Program-made: the position numbers and the translations under genes
Shown: in pieces, positions 36,080-44,300 of the stretch
Position numbering within the stretch: the first letter of the stretch is position 1
Layout of the letters: each line of letters starts with the position of its first letter
Notes under the pieces: generated by a model
What the model saw: the letters and a program-made list of their open reading frames with translations, nothing else
The model's database searches: none
Told to the model about the DNA's origin: nothing
Assembly: GCF_001482285.1 (NCBI RefSeq)
Contig: NZ_LOEP01000017.1
Coordinates: 44,664 to 108,663 of the forward strand
Length of the DNA: 64,000 bases
Source: Haloferax sp. Q22
GTDB taxonomy: Archaea > Halobacteriota > Halobacteria > Halobacteriales > Haloferacaceae
Direction: 5' to 3'

Positions 36080-36400
36080 ATGACGACCGACTCGCGACCC
36101 GCCGACCACGACCACGAAACGCCCGACTCGGCGACCGACCGCGTCCACGACACCTCGTGGTCGGCGAACCTCGAACTCCCGCGGCACGCCGCCGACCGCG
36201 ACCTCGTGGTTGCGGAGGCGGTCGCCGCGGTCGAACACACCACCGCCGGTCACCACGTCAACCTCGTCACTCACGGCGACCACGGCCATCCGGAGACGTA
36301 CCTGTACGACGCGCTCATGGAACGGTTCGACGGCGTGGCGTACGAGTACGTCGAGCAATGCGGTTGTGGCGGGCACGTGACGCGGGTGTTCGTCGGGTAG
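36080..36400 (+). CDS. CGCGG-motif small protein, putative radical-SAM-modified peptide
   Basis: A 106-residue protein, His/Asp-rich in the first half (DHDHE; HHVNLVTHGDHGHPE) and ending in VEQCGCGGHVTRVFVG with CGCGG at residues 94-98. I recall an NCBI family of CGCGG rSAM-modified RiPP proteins in haloarchaea, which this matches by motif and size. The likely modifying enzyme is the radical SAM/SPASM protein 5 kb away, which carries the same type of box. It is divergent from norB and shares its box. Whether it is modified, cleaved or metal-binding is unknown. Confidence 0.75.
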   Translation: MTTDSRPADHDHETPDSATDRVHDTSWSANLELPRHAADRDLVVAEAVAAVEHTTAGHHVNLVTHGDHGHPETYLYDALMERFDGVAYEYVEQCGCGGHVTRVFVG

Positions 36401-36460
36401 CCGCATCTCGGTCTCGAACGTCCAGACCGGTGCCTGCACTCGCGGCGAGCCGGTGGCTAG

Positions 36461-37087
36461 CTACCCCGACGAGTCCGGGGTTTCAGCGGTTCCGTCGCCG
36501 GCATCCGTCTCGGCGAAGAACTCGAACGCCAGTTCGCCGTCGAGGACGTGCGTGTGCTCGAAAACCCCCGTCTCGACGAGTTCCACGGTACTGTCGACGG
36601 CGAGCCTGCGGGCCGATTCCGGCCATTCGGTGACCGCGAGGTTGAGAAACGCGGTCTCGTCGGCGAGTTCGCCGAACCGATGGACTTCGACGACTGCGGC
36701 CGTCTCGTCTCGGAACAGCGACACAGACGGGTGAGGTCTGCGGCCACCCTCGAACGGCCCCCGTAGCGAGAGTCGCGGCGGGGACCCGTCACCGTCGGGT
36801 GCCGTAAAGCGCTGTGTGAGCGACCGGAGTTCGGTGTCGCGAGAGTGTGAAATCGAGACGGCGAGCGGTCTCGGGAGGGGCCCGGACGTGGGGTCGACGC
36901 CCACGGTGGCGAGGTCTCCGTCGTCTCCGTCCCCGTCGAACTGGAGGTATTTCCCCCTGTCTCGGGGGTTGTCGTCGGGCTCGACCACCGGGTCCGTGTG
37001 TTCGGTTTGCGGGCCGAGAGAGCTACATCCTGCGGTCAGGGTGGAGGCGGCGGTCAGGGCGGACGCAAGGAACACGCGACGGCGCAT
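36461..37087 (-). CDS. Hypothetical Tat-type lipoprotein
   Basis: A 208-residue protein starting RRRVFLASALTAASTLTAGC, with a twin-arginine region and lipobox Cys near residue 21. The mature part is acidic, beta-rich and of no recognised family. The ATG at 37087 is preferred over 37135 because of the signal. It is convergent with the CGCGG gene and divergent from the XapX-like gene. No island box was seen upstream. Confidence 0.7.
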   Translation of the reverse strand: MRRRVFLASALTAASTLTAGCSSLGPQTEHTDPVVEPDDNPRDRGKYLQFDGDGDDGDLATVGVDPTSGPLPRPLAVSISHSRDTELRSLTQRFTAPDGDGSPPRLSLRGPFEGGRRPHPSVSLFRDETAAVVEVHRFGELADETAFLNLAVTEWPESARRLAVDSTVELVETGVFEHTHVLDGELAFEFFAETDAGDGTAETPDSSG

Positions 37088-37289
37088 AGTTGTCAACACG
37101 TTGGCGGCAGTAACAATGTTCTGGACCGGTGACACGGCTGTGGGTGCTTCGGCAGCGTCCCAGTTCTGTTCGCTGTCGTCCGGTCACAACCCCGGCACAC
37201 TGTCGACCGCGACCTGGTTGTTGCGGCGGCGGTCGCCGCGCTCGCGTCGATACTGTACCTATTTATCGGGGAACGCGAATGACTCGCCC

Positions 37290-37487
37290 ATGGCCTCGCA
37301 ACTCGTTTTGGCCCTGCTGGCAGGCGTCTTCGCCGGAGCCCTGTTCGGCCTGATAGAAACACCGATTCCGGCCCCGCCCAACCTCGCCGGAATCTTGGGT
37401 ATCGTGGGAATTTACCTTGGATACAAGGGAATCCAGCGGTTGGGGTTCCACGTTGATATCTCGGGAGTGCTCGCGTCGCTGTTCTGA
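37290..37487 (+). CDS. XapX-domain small membrane protein (DUF1427)
   Basis: A 65-residue protein with two helices and the characteristic GALFGLIETPIPAPPNLAGILGIVGIYLGY (in outline) sequence of XapX proteins, first noted beside xanthosine genes and of unknown function. The ATG at 37290 gives the full conserved length. No island box was found. Confidence 0.8.
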   Translation: MASQLVLALLAGVFAGALFGLIETPIPAPPNLAGILGIVGIYLGYKGIQRLGFHVDISGVLASLF

Positions 37488-37552
37488 GCGCGCAGTTCGA
37501 GAAAAACAGTTCGGCCCGACACTGAAACCCCCCGACTCCTCCCGCGGACGAC

Positions 37553-38647
37553 TTACTCCGACTCCCCCTTCGGATACGTCTCGCCCGCCGACTCGCCGCC
37601 TTCGCCTTTGAGCCACATGAACGCGCCGAACAGCGCGGGCGACGCCAGCATCGCGCCGAACGTCCCGGCCAGCGCGATGCCGCCGAGGCGCTCCGCTTCG
37701 GGGTCGCCGAACGGCTCGGCGACCTGCGCGTTCGACCCGCCTTCGTCGTCGGTGACGACGACCGCGCCCTTCATGCCGAGCGTCTCGTGGGGCGTGCAGG
37801 CGTAGGTGTACGTCCCGGCCTCGTCGAAGGTGTGTTCGAACGTGTGGTCGCCGGCGCTGACGAGGTCGGACTCGAAGCTCCCGTCCTCGGCGACGACGTT
37901 GTGCGACCCGCCCTCGCCGGTCCACGTCCACGCGACGGTCGTCCCCTTCGAGACGCGAATCGCCGCGGGACCGAAGCCGAACGCCCCGCCGTTGGCCTGC
38001 GACCCGACCTCGACCGTCACGCGCTGGAGGCCGGTCTGCGCCTCGACGCCGTCGAAGTTCGAGGTGTTCTCGAACCACGCGTCGAGGTCAACGTCACCCT
38101 CGCCGGCGCTCTCGGTGGACTCCGACTCGCTCTCGCCGGTCGAGTCGGCCGCCTCGGTCGCGGTCGCGCCGCCGGCGTCGCCGACGACGATTGCGCCCTT
38201 CATCCCGAGGGTCTTGTGCGGCGTACAGACGTATTTGTAGACGCCCGCCGCGTCGAACGTGTGTTCGAACGTGTGGCCGCTGTCGCCGACGAGTTTGGAC
38301 TCGAAGCTCCCGTCGCTGGCGGCGACGTTGTGCGACCCGCCCTTGCCGTTCCACTCCCAGACGACGGTCGTCCCGGGGTCGACGCGAACGGCGGCCGGGC
38401 CGAATCCGAACGCCCCGCCGTTTGCCTGCGCGCCCACCGTCACCGTCACCGTCGAACTCCCCGTCTCGTCCACCACCCCCTCGTAGTTCGAGGTCTGTGC
38501 GAACCACGAGTCGAGGTCGGTCCCCGACTGCGCTCGCACGGAGTCGGCGACGCCTCCCAGCGCGGTGGTGGAGACGGCCGCGCCGCCGAGGAGTCGAAGT
38601 ACGGTTCGCCGGCCGAGCGTCGGAGATGTGGGATCGTTCGAACTCAT
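37553..38647 (-). CDS. Two-domain halocyanin with C-terminal membrane anchor
   Basis: A 364-residue protein with a Tat signal (GRRTVLRLLGG), two plastocyanin-like domains of about 100 residues, and a C-terminal transmembrane helix (about 325-345). Both domains have a His in GGSHNV and the CTPHxTLGM set of Cys, His and Met, so both should bind copper. The domains are about 70% alike by eye, implying internal duplication. It probably passes electrons from the quinone pool side to NirK or the NirK-like oxidase. The closest island box is 108 bp away (38750) and may serve only the divergent regulator. Confidence 0.9.
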   Translation of the reverse strand: MSSNDPTSPTLGRRTVLRLLGGAAVSTTALGGVADSVRAQSGTDLDSWFAQTSNYEGVVDETGSSTVTVTVGAQANGGAFGFGPAAVRVDPGTTVVWEWNGKGGSHNVAASDGSFESKLVGDSGHTFEHTFDAAGVYKYVCTPHKTLGMKGAIVVGDAGGATATEAADSTGESESESTESAGEGDVDLDAWFENTSNFDGVEAQTGLQRVTVEVGSQANGGAFGFGPAAIRVSKGTTVAWTWTGEGGSHNVVAEDGSFESDLVSAGDHTFEHTFDEAGTYTYACTPHETLGMKGAVVVTDDEGGSNAQVAEPFGDPEAERLGGIALAGTFGAMLASPALFGAFMWLKGEGGESAGETYPKGESE

Positions 38648-38749
38648 GATTGAGTGCGGCGAGGCGGTGGGCCCGCCCCGCTCGACACTCGACCGTCGGT
38701 GGCCCGGTGAAAAACCCGCCTCGCTGGTTCCCGAAACGCGGCCGAGGGC

Positions 38750-38761
38750 CGAACATGTTCG
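38750..38761. promoter_or_regulatory. Denitrification box 9 (exact CGAAC-AT-GTTCG)
   Basis: Exact copy centred 48.5 bp before the HTH-10 regulator at 38804 and 108 bp from the divergent halocyanin start. Confidence 0.75.
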
Positions 38762-38803
38762 GAACTACCTTTGTCCGTCGGGGACGACTTCGTTTCACTA
38801 CCG

Positions 38804-39442
38804 ATGCCCCGGGCAACACTCTCCATCACGCTCCCCGAGCAGGTCTGGGTTTCCGACCTCTCGGGCCGCTATCCGGACGCCGAGTTCACCGTCCTCGCGG
38901 CGATGCCGGCCGACGAGACGGGTGTCGGCCTCGTCGAGATACGGGCGGCCGACATCGAGCCGGTCGTCACCACCATCGACGAGTACGACTCGGTCGTCTC
39001 GGTGACGATTCTCGAAGCCCAGCCGGAGCGCGCGCTGGTGCAGTTCGAGACGACCGAACCGCTGTTGATTCTCACGCTCAGCGAGGTGGGAATTCCGCTG
39101 GAACTGCCTATCACCATCGTCGACAGCGAGGTGACAGTCGAGGTGACCGCGCCGCGGGAGAACCTCTCGGAGCTGGGCGAACAGCTCACCCAGTTCGGTA
39201 TCCCGTTCGACCTCGTCTCAATCCATCAGTCGATAGACACGGAATCGCTGCTCACCGACGACCAGTACGCCCTCCTCGAAACGGCGGTCGCTGAGGGCTA
39301 CTACGACACGCCACGGACGTGCACGCTCACCGGGCTCGCCGAGGCCGTCGGGCTGGCGAAATCGACGACGAGCGAGAAGCTCCACCGGGCGGAAGGGAAA
39401 GTCATGAAGGCGTTTCTCACGCGAGACGACGCGACGATCTAG
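38804..39442 (+). CDS. Bat/HTH-10-type transcriptional regulator of the denitrification island
   Basis: A 212-residue protein with an N-terminal bacterio-opsin-activator-like sensory region and a C-terminal HTH-10 domain (LLTDDQYALLETAVAEGYYD, then LTGLAEAVGLAKSTTSEKLHRAE). The NarO regulator of haloarchaeal denitrification belongs to this family, but NarO is recalled to have an N-terminal cysteine cluster; this protein has only one Cys, so it is a relative and not a clear NarO. Its own box at the standard distance implies autoregulation or a cascade. Confidence 0.82.
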   Translation: MPRATLSITLPEQVWVSDLSGRYPDAEFTVLAAMPADETGVGLVEIRAADIEPVVTTIDEYDSVVSVTILEAQPERALVQFETTEPLLILTLSEVGIPLELPITIVDSEVTVEVTAPRENLSELGEQLTQFGIPFDLVSIHQSIDTESLLTDDQYALLETAVAEGYYDTPRTCTLTGLAEAVGLAKSTTSEKLHRAEGKVMKAFLTRDDATI

Positions 39443-39445
39443 CCC

Positions 39446-39814
39446 TCAGTCGTCGGTCTGGTCGCTGACGGCCGACCACATCGTCGAGAGTTGGTCCGAG
39501 GCCGACCGCGACGGCGACGACACGGAAAGCGAGAGGTCGCCCGGTTCGCGCGTCACGACCACCTCTTCGAAGCCGAGCGCGTAGCGGGCGGCGTCGCGGC
39601 CGCGGTCGCGTTTCTCCAAGAGCCCCGCCTCGACCATCTGTTCGAGCTTCCGGTACACCGTCGAGCGCGGGAGGTCGCACGCGGCGGCGATGTCCGAGGC
39701 GGTCATCGGCCCGTCGAGCCGCTTGAGCACGGTCCGGCACTGTGAACTAGTGAGGGCGTCGAACACCGTCTCGAAGTCCGGTTCGAGCGCGTCAGAGAGT
39801 GGATTCGTCGACAT
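39446..39814 (-). CDS. Winged-helix transcriptional regulator (ArsR/TrmB-like)
   Basis: A 122-residue protein with a clear helix-turn-helix (TASDIAAACDLPRSTVYRKLEQMVEAGLLEK) near residues 38-70 and a short Ser-rich tail. The stop lies 4 bp from the convergent HTH-10 gene. It could be a second-layer regulator for the island. No island box was seen in front of it. Confidence 0.78.
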   Translation of the reverse strand: MSTNPLSDALEPDFETVFDALTSSQCRTVLKRLDGPMTASDIAAACDLPRSTVYRKLEQMVEAGLLEKRDRGRDAARYALGFEEVVVTREPGDLSLSVSSPSRSASDQLSTMWSAVSDQTDD

Positions 39815-39993
39815 CTGCGTGAGAGTGGGTTACTCGGCGGCGACCTGCGCGCCATCGGTTCTGCTCCCGATACGCCACCGGGACGTATGAAAGTCGCGGG
39901 GTGCCAGCGTCGGTGCAGTCGAACCGATGGCCGTCGATTCGAACTGGCACGCCCGGTTCGACCGTTGCCCCGCCCGGTACGTATCGACCGCGC

Positions 39994-40005
39994 CGAACAT
40001 GTTCG
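39994..40005. promoter_or_regulatory. Denitrification box 10 (exact CGAAC-AT-GTTCG)
   Basis: Exact copy centred 73.5 bp before the multicopper oxidase ATG at 40073, the same long spacing as at norB. Confidence 0.75.
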
Positions 40006-40072
40006 GAGAACTCCTGACTGGCGGGAACCGGCGAGACGGTATTCCATTCCCCCGGGCCAACGACCGACTGTA

Positions 40073-41230
40073 ATGAGCAACTACGTCGGTGCACCCGGTT
40101 CGACGGTGTCGCGTCGCGAATTCCTCGCCGCAACGGGGAGCGTCGGAGCGCTCGGCCTCGCGGGGTGCGCAGCGCCCACGAACGGCGACGGTAACGCCGC
40201 CGTCGGCGCGGACGAGACGACGGTCGCCCAGACGAGCGAGTCGGCGCTGCCGTACACCAGTCCGCCGGAGGTCGTGCAGGTCGACGAGCAGGGCGGGAAA
40301 GTCACCCTCAAGAGCGCGCCGGCGCGCCACGCGGCCCACCCCCTCGAAACGATGGGCGGGCCCGTCGAACTCCCGCAGGTGTGGGCGTTCAGCGCCGACG
40401 ACGGCGAACCGAGCGTCCCCGGGCCGATTCTCCGGACGACCGAGGGCAACGACATGGAAGTCACGCTCGACAACACCGACGGGATGCGCCCGCACACGGT
40501 CCACTTCCACGGCGTCCGCAAGGCCTGGAAGGACGACGGCGTGCCGACGACGACGGGCATCCGCGTCGACCCCGGCGAGAAACACACCTACACCATCCCG
40601 GCGAACGTCCCCGGGACGCACCTCTACCACTGCCACTACCAGACCCACCGGCACATCGAGATGGGGATGTACGGTATCCTCCGCGTCGACCCGAAGGGGT
40701 ACGAACCGGCCGACAGGGAGTACTTCATGACCGTCCGCGACTGGGACTCGCGGCTCCCTCGGCAGATGGCCGGCGAGAACGTGAGCTACGACCCCCGGAA
40801 CCGGAAGCCGGACGTGTTCACCGTCAACGGGAAGAGCGCGCCGCGGACGCTCCACCCCGAAGACGGCTCGCCCATCATCGTCGAACAGGGCGACACCGTC
40901 CGCATTCACTACGTCAACGCGGGCTACATGAGCCACCCGATGCACATCCACAACCACCGCTTCCAAGTCGTCGAAAAGGACGGTGGCGTCGTCCCCGAGG
41001 CCGCCCGCCACGACATGGACGTGACGAACATCGCGCCCGCAGAGCGCCACACGATAGAGTTCACGGCTGACGCCCAACCCGGCATCTACCTCATGCACTG
41101 CCACAAGGTCAACCACGTCATGAACGGGAACTTCTACCCCGGCGGCATGCTCGGCGGCGTCGTCTACAAGGAGGCGATGGACACCGACATCTTCGCGAAG
41201 CTGATGGAGTACGCCGGCTACGAGGGCTGA
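40073..41230 (+). CDS. Two-domain multicopper oxidase, NirK-like, Tat lipoprotein
   Basis: The 385-residue protein has a Tat signal (SRREFLAAT) and lipobox Cys32, followed by two cupredoxin domains. Copper motifs are HTVHFHG (141-147), HLYHCHYQTHRHIEMGM (183-199), HPMHIHNH (288-295) and MHCHKVNHVM (341-350). It has type 1 and trinuclear-like His pairs in the manner of two-domain laccases and lacks the NirK catalytic Asp context (MPHNVDF). It is not a second classical NirK, despite similar size. Its exact box places it in the regulon. The substrate is unknown; it may oxidise copper, phenols or a nitrogen oxide. Confidence 0.85.
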   Translation: MSNYVGAPGSTVSRREFLAATGSVGALGLAGCAAPTNGDGNAAVGADETTVAQTSESALPYTSPPEVVQVDEQGGKVTLKSAPARHAAHPLETMGGPVELPQVWAFSADDGEPSVPGPILRTTEGNDMEVTLDNTDGMRPHTVHFHGVRKAWKDDGVPTTTGIRVDPGEKHTYTIPANVPGTHLYHCHYQTHRHIEMGMYGILRVDPKGYEPADREYFMTVRDWDSRLPRQMAGENVSYDPRNRKPDVFTVNGKSAPRTLHPEDGSPIIVEQGDTVRIHYVNAGYMSHPMHIHNHRFQVVEKDGGVVPEAARHDMDVTNIAPAERHTIEFTADAQPGIYLMHCHKVNHVMNGNFYPGGMLGGVVYKEAMDTDIFAKLMEYAGYEG

Positions 41231-41379
41231 ACGAGTCGGGTCGTCGCGGCGCTCACGCGCGTCTCCGTCTTCTCGCGACTGCTTCAGAGTGACCGCCCGC
41301 GTTCGAGTCGCCCCGCGAGTGTCAACTATCGAGGCGGCAATAAGATTTTTATTCGTTATAGAATAACAATTTTCTCAGA

Positions 41380-44300
41380 ATGTTTGATGAACAATCTCAT
41401 ACAAGCTCTGACGAGTCGGAGTTCAGTAGGAGACAGTTCCTCGGTGGTCTCACGTCGTTGGCCGCGGCGACGTCGTACACACTCGACGTTCCCGACGGGG
41501 TCGCCGCCACCGTCTCGAACGACGACGACGGCCCCGTACAAACAGTCTCGTCACCCGACGGCTCACTCGTCGTCCGGGTCGACGTCTCGAACGGGACGCC
41601 GACCTACGCGGTCACGTCCGACGGCCGACCCGTCGTCGAACCGTCGGCGCTCGGCTTCGAGTTCGCGGACCAGCCGGCGTTCGGGACCGACCTCGCCGTC
41701 ACCGGTACCGAGCGGTCGACGGTCGACGAGCGCTGGTCGCCCGTGTGGGGGCAGTACGACGAGATTCGCGAGCACTACAACGAACTCCGCGTCGGTCTCG
41801 CGGAGACCACCGCGCCGGAGCGAACCGTCACGGTCGCAATCCGCGCCTTCGACGACGGCATCGGTCTCCGCTACGTCTTTCCCGAGGCGTCCGGCTTCGG
41901 CGACTTCGTCGTCACGAGCGAGCGAACGGAGTTCGCGTTCGCCGGCGACTTCACCACGTGGTGGGTGGAAAACGACTTCAACAGCTACGAGTACGCCCAC
42001 GATCGGACCCCGCTGAGCGACATCGGCGACGAGAGTTCGTTCGGCGGCGCGCACACCCCAATGACGATGCGAGCCGACGACGACCTCTATCTGAGCGTCC
42101 ACGAGGCGAGCCTCGTCGATTACGCGGCGATGGCGGTCGAACCCGTCTCGGCGGGGGCGACCACCTTCCGCTCGACGCTCGCGCCGCTTCCCGACGGGAC
42201 GAAAGTGACCGCGAGCGCGCCGCACGCGACGCCGTGGCGGACGCTGCAGGTCGGGTCGAGTCCCGGCGACCTCGTCGAATCGACGCTCGTCGTGAATCTC
42301 AACGAGCCGCGCGACCCCGCGGACTTCCCGCAGGGGACCGACTGGATAGAACCGCAGAAGTTCCTCGGCGTCTGGTGGCTCATGATAACCGGGCGCGCCG
42401 ACTGGCAGTATCAGGGTCCGCAGACCGGAAACCACGGGGCGCAGACGAAGCGCATGAAGCGGTACATGGACTTCGCCAGCGAACACGGCGTTCCAAGCGT
42501 CCTCGTGGAGGGGTGGAACGAGGGCTGGCGCACTTATCCCGGTGACGGCAGCGCGATGGACTTCGACGAGCCCTACCCCGATTTCGACATCGAGGCGGTG
42601 GCGGCGTACGGCCGCAGTCTCGACCCGCCGGTGGCGATGACCGCCCACAACGAGACCGCGGGCAACGTCTCGAACTACGAGTCGCAACTCACGGGCGAGT
42701 CGAGTCCGTTCGCCTTCTACGACGACCTCGGCATCAACTCGATAAAGACGGGGTACGTCGCGGACAGCGGCGTCACCATCGACGGGGAGACGTACAACCA
42801 CCACTGCCAACCGCTCGTGAACCACCACCGGTTAGTCTACCGCGAGGCGGCCAAACACCGGCAGATGCTGGAGGTCCACGAGCCGCTCAAGCCGACCGGC
42901 GAACGGCGGACCTTCCCCAACGTCATGACCCGCGAGGGCGTCCTCGGACAGGAGTACGACGCCTTCGGCTACGTCGACCCCTCCCACCACGTGACGTTCC
43001 CCTTCACCCGGATGCTCGGCGGCCCCGTCGAGTACACCCCCGGAATCTTCGACACCGACTCCGGGTCCGGAGGCATCGAGACGACGCGAGCCAAACAACT
43101 GGCGATGTATCCGACGTACTTCAGCGGCCTCCAGATGGTCGCCGACCTCCCGAGTTCGTACCTCGCCGACCGGAGCGCCACGGTCGGCGTCGGCGACGTG
43201 GCGCAGGCCGAGTACGCGGACTTAGCGGGCGTTTCGACCGCTGCGCGGTGGGCGGGCGCGCAGGGAGGCCGGTACGTCCCGGTCGACCCCAACACCGTCG
43301 ACGCCGGCGCAGGGCTCTCGTGGACCGTCGAGAGCGTGGCCGAAGACGCGACGTACGACCTCCACCTCCGGTACGCCAGCGACGGGGAGAACAACGCCGT
43401 CCCCGAGGGGACGCCGCGAACCGCCACGGTGCTGGTCGACGGGAGCGAGCAGGGACAGGTGACGCTTCCGCCGACCGACTACTGGGACGACTGGAACGCG
43501 GTTTCGACGCCGGTGTCGCTGTCGGCGGGCGACAACGAGCTCGCGGTTCGACTCGGCGATGGCGACACGGGCGGATTCAACCTCGATTCCGTCGCCGTCA
43601 CGCGGACCGGCGAGCCAATGCCGGACCCGGAGACGGACCCGACGCTCGGCCCGACCGTCGACGCCTTCGACTTCGTCGAGTCGGTCCCGGCCGGACCGTG
43701 GAGCGACACCCGCGTCATCGACGCCGAAATCGGCTCGTACTCGGTGGTCGCGCGACAGCACGACGACGAGTGGTTCGTCGGCGCGATGACCGACGGAAAC
43801 GGCCGCGCCCTCGATGTGCCGTTGGACTTCCTCGACGACGCACCGGGCGAACGCAAGGGCCACACCAAGAACCGGAACGGCGGCCACGGCGGGTCGAACG
43901 GCCGCGGTCACACCAAGGGAGCGTACGTCCTCGAACTCTACTCCGACGGCATCGACGCGGCGTACGACTCGAACCTCGACGCCGTCCGCGTCGACGAGGC
44001 AATCGTCACCGCGGACACGACCGTCCTCGCGTCGATGGTCGAGACCGGCGGCACCGCGATGCGACTCCGGCCGGCCACGAACGACGACCTCGCGCGACTG
44101 CCGCGGTACCGGCGACCCGAACAGGAGGTCGCAGTCGAGGTGCGCGACGACCCGTTCGTCGGCGAGTCGTTCGTGACCGCGACGGGGTCGAACGACGGCG
44201 ATTACATCGGCGGGACGACCATCCGTCTCGTCGTCGACGGCGACCTCGCCGCGACCTCGAACGTGCGGTTCGGACCGGGGACGACCGACGCGCGGGACGA

